From Aphrophora alni (lineage: Eukaryota > Arthropoda > Insecta > Hemiptera > Aphrophoridae): DNA of 64,000 nt. The translations under genes and the position numbers were made by a program. Below are positions 37,301 to 47,829 of the stretch, piece after piece (positions within the stretch are counted from its first letter, which is position 1; each line of letters starts with the position of its first letter). The stretch covers positions 34,127,120-34,191,119 of the forward strand of contig OY740769.1 in NCBI GenBank assembly GCA_963513935.1, written 5' to 3'. The notes beneath the pieces are model-generated. The model was not told the origin of the DNA. It was given only the letters and a program-made list of their open reading frames with translations, and did no database searches.

Positions 37301-38940
37301 CTCCTAAAAGAGTTAGTTTATAAAAAAATATTCAAGAAAAAAGTATTTTTGTATGGAGATATTGATATGGTCAGAATACTTTGAGGCTGGCCATTTTGTA
37401 CAATTAATTGTTCCATTGGAAGATTGCAAAGAAGGTGATGACGATGGTCTTTCATTGGAAGAGTGGGCAGGCTGAGAACGAGATGGTTGAATTTTGATTT
37501 GTAGGCACGATTTTACAAACTACTGGATAAGTTTGTTAACTTAAAAAATAAGCCGTTAAGTTTTGAAATGACGACCGATTGTTAAATCTCAAGAATGATT
37601 TTGTGAAAATAATTGTCGTTACACAATGTCTCAAGATATTTAATATTATGTAAATTTAAAATCTGCATCTAATAATAACAATGGGAATTTGAAACAAATT
37701 TAGAATGCATTATTTTTAAATATTATTAAAAAGCAAAAACTTAAAAATGGCAATAGGTTTCAAACTTTTTTTATGTAGGATTCACATGAGCATGTTGATC
37801 TCGTTTTGTGTAAAAGAAAATCTTCATATATTTATCTAAAAATTTGAAACGGCAAAGGAGTGAATTTTAAAAAAATAGGAAAACAAAAACAAGTCCTATA
37901 AAGTCAACAGATAAAGTACTTTCTCAGGATAATATTATTTTTATATGTATTATTCAAATTGCATACATTAATATGGAGTTTTCACCTCATATTCTACCTA
38001 CGTTAAGAAACCTGTGTTAACTTAAGGGATTAGCATCTTTGAAATTTTCACCAAATTCACTATATCTCTGCCGAGGTGTTCACTTCACATTTGCACAGGT
38101 GTTTTGTCGACTCCTTCCTGTGCAGAACCGACAGAAATCCTGTTCTATCAATATCCATCTCTCTATGTTTCTAAACTGGGCAGTGACTAATCAACAGAGG
38201 CGTCCATTTTTCCTTCTCAGTGAAAAATATATTTTGGCTTTCGACTTGAAAAATCAAATAAAACTCCTTGCCTGTCTAAAGCCAGTATGTTTCTCCCAGT
38301 AAAGAGACCAACCACAACCTCGCTGGCTAAGTTATCAGCAGGATCCTTTTTCTCTATACATGAAAAGTCACCCATTTAAGGGTAACATTGTTAACTATAG
38401 GCATATAATAATGATTTCAATGCTAACTTAGTTACCTTAAAGTATATAATTTTTGTTCTAATGAACGGAAAAACTTACATTAATGCCTTGTATAACAAGA
38501 AGTGTAACATTTCTCTAGTTTCGTTTTTAGAACTCGATTTTTAGAGAGTTTACATTAGAGTATAGCTTCCAATATTATATTTAACCTTTCAAGTCGTTTA
38601 TAAATAATAAATGCCAAATTCTAGAAATGTACAAACCACTCCTATTAAAAAACATTTAAAATCAAACTTATCCAAATTTATCACTGATATATTTATTTAA
38701 CTCCATGTGAAGATCAATCAAAAAACGGAGGTAGAAATGTTTGCGACGACCAAGTTTACCCATCGTGCGACCGGACCTTCGTTTCACTCTAACCAAGATA
38801 AGTATGTACACAGGTGTAATCAATGATTTCCTTATAATCATGAAGCCTTGCACATACAATCAGTATTTTAAGATGACGTGTATTTCCTCCATCATGATAA
38901 GACGCGGAAGTACCTCTATAGGACCGGTGTTCAGTGCTTA
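34311..38940. other. AT-rich intergenic sequence with one transposon fragment
   Basis: The only structure I can support is a transposon-like start at about 36893 (TATATACACAGGGTGACC) followed by AATGGCCGCCATTTTCAAA, continuing to about 37440. The ORFs at 38039-38302 and 38741-38941 show no domain. Confidence 0.4.
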
Positions 38941-38982
38941 ATCTTTTTAAAACAACCTGGTATAATCACACATGTACAATGT

Positions 38983-38993
38983 GTACGTGGTTT
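38983..38993 (+). promoter_or_regulatory. Shared upstream motif of gene B
   Basis: GTACGTGGTTT; see the matching element of gene A at 23204-23214. The distance to the gene B TATA box is 40 bases. Confidence 0.35.
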
Positions 38994-39022
38994 GGGATAA
39001 ACGTAATATCGGTATAGAATCA

Positions 39023-39031
39023 TATAAAAAG
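39023..39031 (+). promoter_or_regulatory. TATA box of gene B
   Basis: TATAAAAAG. At normal spacing transcription would start at about 39053-39056, that is, downstream of an in-frame ATG at 39049. This favours the ATG at 39067 as the start codon. Confidence 0.55.
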
Positions 39032-39066
39032 CGTTATTCCAACAAACCATGTCCACTTCAAACAAA

Positions 39067-39120
39067 ATGTCAGCAATTCAAGGAGCAGTCTATGCTTTGG
39101 CACTCTTCGCTTTCATTCAG
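39067..39120 (+). CDS. Gene B exon 1: signal peptide
   Basis: This exon encodes MSAIQGAVYALALFAFIQ, followed by a GTATAT donor and a phase-0 intron (39121-40771, 1651 bp). Its length, phase and hydrophobic pattern equal those of gene A exon 1. An in-frame ATG six codons upstream (39049) is possible, but the alignment to gene A and the TATA position both favour 39067. Cleavage probably falls after VSSA at the start of exon 2. Confidence 0.8.
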
Positions 39121-40771
39121 GTATATTTATTTAATTTTTATTCAAATTAGTTTTTAACTTTAAGAAGTATGAATTAGAATTCTTGACGAATACATAAAAC
39201 CATATTTATGCTTTGTTCATGTTTCATGTTCGTAGACAGATCCACTCTCTGTACCTAATAAATACAGCATATTGTTCATATCACAATACTTGTCGGTGAC
39301 GTTTTTGTATATTTAGGGATTACCCAGAACAAATTACTTTAAATTACGATATCCACCCCATCCGTTTATCATCGTTAACGACTGTACGATAGTGGCAACA
39401 AAATTTAATATTAAAAAATGAAATTCGATATAAGAGACTATAGTGTACTCATATAAAATCTGACGGAAAATGAGAAAAATTGAATTTAAAATGTGAAAAT
39501 GTAGATCAATTAATCTTTTGTTTTTCATATATCGTATGTTATTGAACTTAAAGACTTTGTACAGATTATAATTCAGCAAGTAACCAACATCATCTATGAC
39601 AAATAGTGAAGTTGTTGTAGTTTTGAAGCATGATCTCCCAAAGAAATGTGATATTCGTCAAGTTATAGATCAGACAGAACTGAGTTAATGAAACGATCTA
39701 GAGTCCCATTAGAGCCAAGCGCTGTCAAGAGCAATATACCAAGGTCTATAAAACCTGTGTAATATCGGTATTAATCTAACTTACCCTGCTTACTACGTAT
39801 AATATAGCCATTGATCTACCAATTTAAAATTCCCTACATGATGGAGCTGGGAAAGTACAATAATGGCTCACACCAATTTCTTAAAGTTGTACAATTTTGT
39901 ATGTCTCTGAATCAAACTAATCTTTTATTAATAATAAGGGTTAATAAACTTAGTGATTTTTAAGGATTCACTGAGTAATTAAGAACAAATAGTAAATGTA
40001 CTCGTATACTAATATATATCCTGATCGTCTAAGAAGTTTTGAGTAAAACTCAATTGTTTCTAACTTTCAATAAAAATATATCACTGAGCTAATCTACGAT
40101 TATTTTCAGACAATAAAAAAAAAAAAATAAAAATAAAATCTTGAAGATTAGAAGCCGTTCTTGCTCGTGGGTGTAAAAGTATTATTTAAGATTCAAAAAC
40201 ATTAGAGACCGTTATAAGTATCCAATCAATCATAGCAATCATCTTTACAATATCTATGACTCACTGAGTAGCACAATTTTCTCCAACTGTCATTGAGTTA
40301 TTTACAGATACCGTATTAGCAAGGCGTAAATTATTTGAAGGTTTTTTTGGAAAACATATAAGTGTGTCATAAGCGATAATTATTGTACGGTGCTCAGAAA
40401 TGTAACAATGGTTCGATTTTTGTATCGGTTTTCGAGATAAAGGTAGTTGGTCTAGCCATGACGACTGTCAGAAAAGTGGGTGTGCAGCGTTTAATTACAC
40501 GATCAGCCGCTTGAATCTAAATCACTTTACCGTGCGTAATGAAGCTTTATTTCTGCATGTGACAGATTTATCATAGTTCCTTTTATCAAGGTTCTATATG
40601 AGTACATGACAGGTTATTTTGTCCAGTTTGGGGTAATCTTGGTCAAGGGCTGTAAATCCCAAAAACTCCTATGAAATTATTGGTAAGAGTATAAGCTGCA
40701 TCTTACATATTACGTACATTTTTCAATATATAAAAATCAGTTTTAATCATTACTCCTTATTCTATTTACAG

Positions 40772-41275
40772 GTATCTTCTGCGTGTAAATACGAAAAATA
40801 TAGAGGATACGGAAGTGGTTACGGCTATGACTGCTGTTGCGATCCTATCGTCACAATAATAGAGACTTGTGATTGTGGCTGTTGTGACCCTGATCCTGAT
40901 TGTTGTTGTGATCCTTGTGATTATTGTTACTACGACCCTGGATACGACGGTTACTGCGATCCTGGATATATCTGTTACTGCGATCCTTGTTACGATCCTG
41001 GATATATCTGTTACTGCGATCCTTATTATGATCCTGGATATACCTGTTACTGCGATCCTTGTTATGATCCTGGATATACCTGTTACTACGATCCTTGTGA
41101 TTGTTGTTGCGAACCTATAGAGACTTGTGACTGCTATTGGGATCCTGTTCCTGTATGTTGTTGTGATCCTTACGGTTATAGCTATAACAGCTACAATCCT
41201 GGATACAATGGCTACTACAGCGGATATAACGGTGGTAGTTGCTGTGGACGTGGACGAGGAGGATATGAACAATAG
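40772..41275 (+). CDS. Gene B exon 2: secreted Tyr/Cys/Asp-Pro repeat protein
   Basis: After TCTATTTACAG the frame reads VSSACKYEKYRGYGSG and runs 167 codons to TAG; the precursor is 185 residues. It has 15 Asp-Pro dipeptides, many CC/CCC clusters and two ETCDC motifs that match the ETCGC motif of gene A. Four tandem 12-residue units of the type YDPGYTCYCDPC lie at 40955-41098. The C-terminus is Tyr/Gly/Asn-rich and ends with a basic Gly/Arg segment (CCGRGRGGYEQ). No ATG lies near the start of this frame, so it is found only by joining the signal exon. The best minus-strand ORF here (Ile/Thr/Val-rich) is a shadow of the repeats. The role is presumably extracellular structural, like gene A; the family is not identified. 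Confidence 0.85.
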   Translation, partial: VSSACKYEKYRGYGSGYGYDCCCDPIVTIIETCDCGCCDPDPDCCCDPCDYCYYDPGYDGYCDPGYICYCDPCYDPGYICYCDPYYDPGYTCYCDPCYDPGYTCYYDPCDCCCEPIETCDCYWDPVPVCCCDPYGYSYNSYNPGYNGYYSGYNGGSCCGRGRGGYEQ

Positions 41276-41332
41276 ACGTCACAATTTAAAATAGATTATA
41301 TTTTTTGTTAAACTAACATTTCTGCTGTTGAA

Positions 41333-41338
41333 AATAAA
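41333..41338 (+). terminator. Polyadenylation signal of gene B
   Basis: AATAAA 58 bases after the stop codon. Confidence 0.65.
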
Positions 41339-41613
41339 TATAATAATTCCCTAGTTTGTTGGCATTATAAAATTATTGTTTTAAAATAATTGTATTTAAT
41401 CTGTAAAAATGTATTTCCTTGTAAAATATGTGTTGAATTAAAAATAATTAAACATTAATGTTTTCTTTTTATATTTACTCTGAGAGTGTAATGAACCTCG
41501 GTTAACTAGGATTTGTCATGCTACAATTTTATTCTATAGTTATTAGCCTCTGCTGTACATTATAAAAGAATGAAGTATATCAATATACTTTGATATATCT
41601 AATATATATAAAT

Positions 41614-41615
<2 letters not shown>

Positions 41616-41660
<45 letters not shown>
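41616..41660. repeat. (TA)n microsatellite
   Basis: About 22 TA units, immediately before the degenerate repeat region at 41675. Confidence 0.95.
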
Positions 41661-41662
<2 letters not shown>

Positions 41663-41674
41663 TTTATGTATAAG

Positions 41675-42072
41675 ACCTTTCGAGTGCCTAATGGTACGGG
41701 CGACGACCTATTGGAGGCCTGGAGTGCTTGAACTCAGGCATTCAAAAGGTCTGTTTTCATACACTAAAACGACCTTTTGTGCCCTCTGTATAAAGCGAAA
41801 ACGTCGACGAACCTTTTGGATGCCTAGAGTGCCTGGTGTGAAATGTACGGGAGACGATATTTTGAAGGCTTATATACGATCAGTTACAAATGCCACCTAT
41901 TGAAGTCTTATACGATCAGTTACAAAAGTAACCTTTTAAAGGCTTTAGTTGACGCCTGTTCCTGTTAATTTCTATTTTCTGATGCCTGTTATCACCATGG
42001 TATAAGTCATCGTGTTTTATAGACCTTTTGAAGACCTGCTATTATTTAAATAGAACCTTTTGAAGACCTTAT
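41675..42072. repeat. Degenerate repeat of an ACCTTTTGAAGGCCT-like motif
   Basis: Variants of ACCTTTTGAAGGCCT occur about nine times at irregular spacing, for example ACCTATTGGAGGCCT, ACCTTTTGGATGCCT, ACCTTTTAAAGGCTT and ACCTTTTGAAGACCT, plus a duplicated ATACGATCAGTTACAAA. The region is open in one frame for 96 codons (41613-41903), but the product has no recognisable domain. Confidence 0.5.
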
Positions 42073-42479
42073 GCTCTGCAATAAACTTAATTTTGACATT
42101 ACTTTGTCTGAAACATTATTTGAGTAAAATTTTGCGTCACATAACAATATTGTATAGTTTTAATACAAAAAAATTTGATTTAATAATTTTGTCATATCAC
42201 TTACTTTCTTTCATTAATACTATTGTTTGTCAAATACTAATGAAGTAACTATTTATTTTAAATATAACTAGAGGGTACATAATCCTCTGTTCGCGGTACA
42301 ACTCCCGTTCAGCCATTCGTTGTCCTCGTTTTCATAATATAGTTAACAGAATGTTAAAATATGTTACACATTATTAATCAGAAGACGAAAATAGTTACAT
42401 TTATTTCTACAAACAAGTAGGCTACGGTATTTATTTTTTCAAGTTTATAAATAAAACTATATTTTAACTAGTTACCATT

Positions 42480-43020
42480 TTACTTTCACACTATACTATA
42501 GTATAGAGAAAGTATAGTGATCGCAAAAAAATCGATGATGAGATTTTTGTGGATATACCCGTTTTGGGACCCCCTGAGTCCAAAAAAAATGGTTTTTACA
42601 AAATATCTGTCTGTATGTATAAAAAGCTAGAGAGAAAAATATTCGATCGATTTCAAACAAATTTGCACCAAGCATGTCAATTAGGCTTGCTTTATTTTTG
42701 TTTAAATTTGTTAAATTGTTAAATTTGTTTAACAACAAAACACACGTCATAGTACTTTTCCCAGCCCTAAAATGTATGTTATACTGTACAGTCCTAATAG
42801 TAGTTATGCGATTAAGCAGAAAAGTGTCTTAAATTAATTCAGCAGCCTAAACAGTTACTTTTGGTAGTGTTGAACAACAAAACACATGTCATAGTACTAT
42901 TCCCAGCCTTAGGGCATTTACTGTCTGGGCATTGAATGACAAGAAATTGAGATATTCGGCAAAATACACTGGGAAATCCTCACACTTAACAAATATCATA
43001 AACCACCTAACTTATAGAAA
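42480..43020. other. Repeat-like segment with palindrome and 142 bp-spaced duplication
   Basis: It starts with the palindromic ACTATACTATAGTATAG followed by AGAAAGTATAGTGATCGC, a phrase typical of a dispersed repeat. Further in, AACAACAAAACACA(C/T)GTCATAGTAC is present at 42731 and again at 42873, each followed by TTTCCCAGCC or TATTCCCAGCC. The element class is unknown. Confidence 0.4.
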
Positions 43021-43335
43021 GGTTTTGAACCCGAACGGCCATAAAGGACCACCGGGTTTTCACTAATTGGTTCTGTTAAAAGCATGCGTTAATGACAAAC
43101 CTATAAATATAAGTAAATATGTTTTTTTTACAAACACTCCCGAAATTACACGCCCTTACTACATGTAAAAAAAAAAAGTTTGCTAATGGCCACCTTAGGA
43201 TCGTCACGTTTATGGAAACAGATAATACAAATTTTCCCTAGGCCCTTTAGTGGAACCGACCTTATTAATCTATCTTGTTATTTGTGCTTTAGATAATAGT
43301 ATTAATACATACAACTGCTATATTATAAATTGCAA

Positions 43336-43500
43336 ATATACAGGATGCCCTCGAAATCTCTGGTCCCCTTTTGTGGATTTGTTCCTGGAATCGAGACAAA
43401 CAAATTTCACAATATAAACATAGGTCAACGGTGCTTACTTTTTCGTCTGTATAACAAATCCACAAAAGGGGACCAGAGAGTTCGGGGGCATCCTGTATAT
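43336..43500. mobile_element. MITE with 48 bp terminal inverted repeats
   Basis: The terminus ATATACAGGATGCCC at 43336 is mirrored by GGGCATCCTGTATAT ending at 43500. The inverted repeats extend through CTCTGGTCCCCTTTTGTGGATTTGTT. The internal 70 bases are non-coding. The TATACAGG.. ends resemble the mariner-like termini elsewhere in the window. Confidence 0.8.
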
Positions 43501-44522
43501 AATCATATGTAACACAATACAATATAACAATAGTCCCATGTAATGTTTCCAGATTTTTCGTTGGAATTACAACTTTTTTTACTAGATCCCATTATTCTGT
43601 ACTGAAGAACAAATTAATTCTTTATAAAAACATAATTTATGGAAAGATTGATTAAGCTATGCCTAAACTTGGTCAAGGCTTGTACGAATGTACTAGGATA
43701 CTTAGATAACTTTTTTTTTTATAATAGATTGCATAACAGTTGAACCCAGCCTATATGTATGTATTCACCTTAAAAGTAGGAGGAATTCACTAAATGAAAG
43801 TTTTAATAGTAAAATTGAGTGTTGGTGTGGAAAAGTGGGTTTTTTGAGCCCTAACGGTTCGTCGGAGAAATAACCTAAATAGTAAAATATGTAGGAAATT
43901 TTATATTCTTTCATTTTGAGTATGCTAGAGAGGTTATTAAAGAATAGAGAAAACCTGCAAGAATGAGATTTTTTACCTTTTTTGCATTTTTGTCAATGTT
44001 GCGTCACGAAATTTTGTAAGCAAACCTCAGATTCGGATTCAGCACCCTAAAAAACATAGAGAGGGGAAGAAATAAAAACTACCCTACAACTTTCCTAGTA
44101 ATCCACCAATGTAATTTGACATATGTGCAATTGAACAATATACAAACACATTTTTGTTCAAATACTAAGAGACAAGCAGCTCAAAAGTTGTAGATTAATA
44201 ATTTCCAAAATATCAATTTAACAATGAATTTTACGAAACAAGTGCACACTTTGTAGAGAAGTTGGAATCCTAAACTTGTGTCCAAACAAATTAATCTATA
44301 CTATAAATTAACCATTCTAGTGCGCGCTACAAAGCCGTTACATTTGTTGTTCATTAGTCACCTATCACATCCCGCCGGAAATAAGTCGAGTTACGGTAAC
44401 CCTATATTATGTTCATATTAGGTTAATACCATTCAGTTTTACTCGTTTTCAGTTACATATGAATTTGCTTACTTATTCAAATACAGTAGATTAGGTTGTA
44501 TTAAACGCTTTAATTGTTTAGC

Positions 44523-45060
44523 ATACAGGGTGTTTTGCGAGAGTTTGGCACAACTTCAGAAGATGATAGGGGTCCACCTAAAATCAAAATTGTTCATATG
44601 TACCTAGGGCCAGAAAAGCTTCGTTTTCCAGACATCCGCCATTTTGTTTCTTTTCCAAAATGATTTATACCTAGAGAACAGTTTGACCGATTCAGTTTGA
44701 ACTTGGCACAAAGTTTAACCTAACAATGATAGACCCTATATATATACAGGGTGAGTTTCTACTGACACCATTAACTTCGCCAGTATGTTCTACTCACTAA
44801 ATGGAATAAAAAAGTTCATATGGACCCATGTCCGATCTCAACCGTTTGGCTGTAGTCGCGTATTTTGTGTTTTTTTCAAAATCATGATATTTTGCCTCAC
44901 TATTTGTTTGAGACATTTAGTGTTTAAGACATTCTCGCTCTTGATCAGAGGACATTTTTCGCATATATACTCATGTTCAGAGCACAGTTACTGTCCTCTG
45001 AATATTAGGAGGACAGTGTATTCTCATCAAGAGTATATATAACTTACTGTCCCCTTAACA
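44523..45060. mobile_element. Transposon end fragments (CAGGGTG termini)
   Basis: TACAGGGTGTTTTGCGAG at about 44524 and TATATACAGGGTGAGTTTC at about 44745 look like two left ends of related DNA transposons, each followed by non-coding sequence with CATCCGCCATTTTGTTTC. An imperfect inverted repeat around 44935-45035 (CTCTTGATCAGAGGACA against TCTCATCAAGAG) suggests a foldback. No transposase remains. Confidence 0.4.
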
Positions 45061-45369
45061 TAAGTTAACATAACACGGATTTTTGCAACAAATGCTGCCA
45101 ACATTGTCTTGTCCCCAACATTTTCCCTTCTTCTATACTCTCATTTTTGTTATCTCCCTAAATCTCTCTCTGCAATTGGCATTAAAAATTTGGTTTATTT
45201 TAGTTTAAATCGATGGAAAATAAACAATTAACATCAAATTTTGTATGACGATTTTTTCTATAGACTTGTGGGTGGAAACACACGATAATATTTTAACTAG
45301 ACTTTTTTTCTATAGATAAAAAACAATCTAGATTATTTAATACCATATTTATTGATTTAGATCATTTAT

Positions 45370-46950
45370 CAAACTAATAAACGCTATTACGCAACTTACC
45401 CAGCGCAACATTAATATTAAGACACCGTTTGACCGATCACCATAAAAATTGGCCAATACGTTTTTTTTTTTCATTTTCCCTATTTATTATAAAACCATAA
45501 TGTTACTTACCCCAGCCCAACAATAATACTATGACACCGTTTGACAGATTACGAAGAAAATTTTCAAACTCATTTAACTCAATAATGTAGAATGTTTTTA
45601 TCTAATTATTATAAACGCTATCATGTTACTTACCCAGTCTAACATTAATACTAAGACACTGTTTGACCGATTGACATGAAAATTGGCACACACATGTATT
45701 ATTTCATGGAGAAGGTATTTATCTAATTATTATAAACATCAGCTTGTTACTTACCCAGTCTAACATTAATACTAAGACAATGTTTGAATGATTAACATGA
45801 TAATTGGCATACACATGTATTATTTCATGGAGAAGGTATTTATCTAATTATTATAAACATCAGCTTGTTACTTACCCAGTCTAACATTAATACTAAGACA
45901 CTGCTTGACCGATTAACATGATAATTGGCATACACATGTATTATTTCATGGAGAAGGTTTTTATCTAATTAGGCCCTATTATAAACGCCATCATGTTACT
46001 TACCCAGTCTAACATTAATACTAAGACACTGTTTGACCGATTGACATGAAAATTGGCACACACATGTATTATTTCATGGAGAAGGTATTTATCTAATTAT
46101 TATAAACATCATCTGGTTACTTACCCAGTCTAACATTAATACTAAGACACTGTTTGACCGATTGACATGAAAATTGGCACACACATGTATTATTTCATGG
46201 AGAAGATTTTTATCTAATTATTATAAACATCAGCTTGTTACTTACCCAGTCTAACATTAATACTAAGACACTGTTTGACCGATTAACATGATAATTGGCA
46301 TACACATGTATTATTTCATGGAGAAGGTTTTTATCTAATTATTATAAACATCAGCTTGTTACTTACCCAGTCTAACATTAATACTAAGACACTGTTTGAC
46401 CGATTGACATGAAAATTGGCATACACATGTATTATTTCATGGAGAAGGTATTTATCTAATTATTATAAACATCAGCTTGTTACTTACCCAGTCTAACATT
46501 AATACTAAGACACTGTTTGACCGATTAACATGAAAATTGGCATACACATGTATTATTTCATGGAGAAGGTTGTAATCTAATTATTATAAACGCCATCATG
46601 TTACTTACCCAGTCTAACATTAATACTAAGACACTGTTTGACCGATTAACATGAAAATTGGCACACACATGCATTATTTCATGGAGAAGGTATTTATCTA
46701 ATTATTATAAACATCATCTGGTTACTTACCCAGTCTAACATTAATACTAAGACACTGTTTGACCGATTAACATGAAAATTGGCATACACATGTATTATTT
46801 CATGGAGAAGGTTGTAATCTAATTATTATAAACATCATCATGTTACTTACCCAGTCTAACATTAATACTAAGACACTGTTTGACCGATTAACATGAAAAT
46901 TGGCACACACATGAATTATTTTAAGGAGAAGGTTTTTATTGAGTTACTAT
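45370..46950. repeat. 121 bp tandem array, about 13 copies
   Basis: The phrase CTTACCCAGTCTAACATTAA recurs at a 121-base period from 45631 to 46848, with one 7-base insertion at about 45970. Two more diverged units sit at the left edge. Other unit landmarks are TTTGACCGATTAACATGAAAA, TGGCA(T/C)ACACATG(T)ATTATTTCATGGAGAAGG and TATCTAATTATTATAAAC. The right edge runs into a Helitron-type 3' hairpin at about 46957-46975. Confidence 0.92.
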
Positions 46951-46954
46951 TGGT

Positions 46955-47460
46955 TTAACCCAGCTTCGCCCGGGACTTCTATCATATGTTATTCACAAAA
47001 GAAATGTTGAATATGATCTTGATTTCAAAATATTCGTAAACCCGTCTGCTAGCACCTAATTGAAGAATCATGCGCAAGACCCTAAAAATGATAGTAATGA
47101 GTTAAATAAAGTATTTTTACAAAGTAGAAATTTACTCAGTAACAGTAACTTTTTTCAGATGATCCGGTGTTATAGGATTGTGTGGTAGTTGGAATATAAA
47201 GAGATAAACCTCAAAATATAAGAAGTAAAAGCTTTTTATTGAAAACATTCTAACTATTTAAAATTCTTGTTTATAAACAACATTTTTTCTTTGTTATCTG
47301 GGGTAAGTTATACAAATTTTTCGGATTTCCTACTCGAGATCAAGCTACATATAATTGACCGTGAGAAAAACAGGAATCTTTGAGACTTATGCCGCAATAC
47401 TTTAAAGTTTGTCCCTATGGTTTATCAGGCTTATTGTTAATGTGTAACATATGGGTCTGA
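46955..47460 (-). pseudogene. Helitron relic: helicase C-terminus and 3' terminal hairpin
   Basis: On the minus strand 47460-47290 reads HINNKPDKP, stop, GQTLKYCGISLKDSCFSH, then GQLYVA, stop, SRVGNPKNLY. This is the end of a Pif1-type Helitron helicase (motif equivalent to INK.QGQTL, then S.GQLYVA.SR). Two in-frame stops inactivate it. About 310 bases further along, the minus strand has CCCGGGCGAAGCTGGG, a short GC-rich hairpin of the kind found near Helitron 3' ends. The element end coincides with the border of the 121 bp tandem array. Confidence 0.7.
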
Positions 47461-47829
47461 CTTTTTAATCTTACAAAAGTTATCGGCGTAACTTTACATA
47501 CTCTATAGTGTTTACTTTATTTCTTATTTATCCACTACATCTAGTAAAACTTAATGGTTTATCAGGCTTATTGTTAATGTGTGACAATTGGGTCTGACTT
47601 TATAATCTTACAAAAGTTAACGGTTTAACTGTACATACTGTATAGTGTTTACTTTATTTTTGATTTATCCCTTACATCTAGTAAAACTTAATGGTTAATC
47701 TGGCTTATTGTTAATGTGTGACAATTGTGTCTGACGTTGTCATCTCGCAAAAAGTTAACGGTTTAACTCTATATACTGTATAGTACTTACTTTATTTCTG
47801 ATTTATCCCTTGCATCTAGTGAAAAGGAA
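47419..47829. repeat. Three direct repeats of 137 bp overlapping the Helitron relic
   Basis: Units start with GGTT(T/A)ATC(A/T)GGCTTATTG at 47419, 47556 and 47693. Each contains TTAATGTGT(A/G)ACA, GTCTGAC, AAAAGTTA(A/T)CGG and CTAGT(A/G)AAA. The first unit overlaps the helicase motif region, so the duplication arose inside the element. Confidence 0.85.

Noticed and set aside
40766..41272. Minus-strand 168-codon ORF rich in Ile, Thr, Val, Arg
   Set aside because: It is antisense to gene B exon 2; the plus strand has the signal exon, splice sites, promoter and polyadenylation signal.
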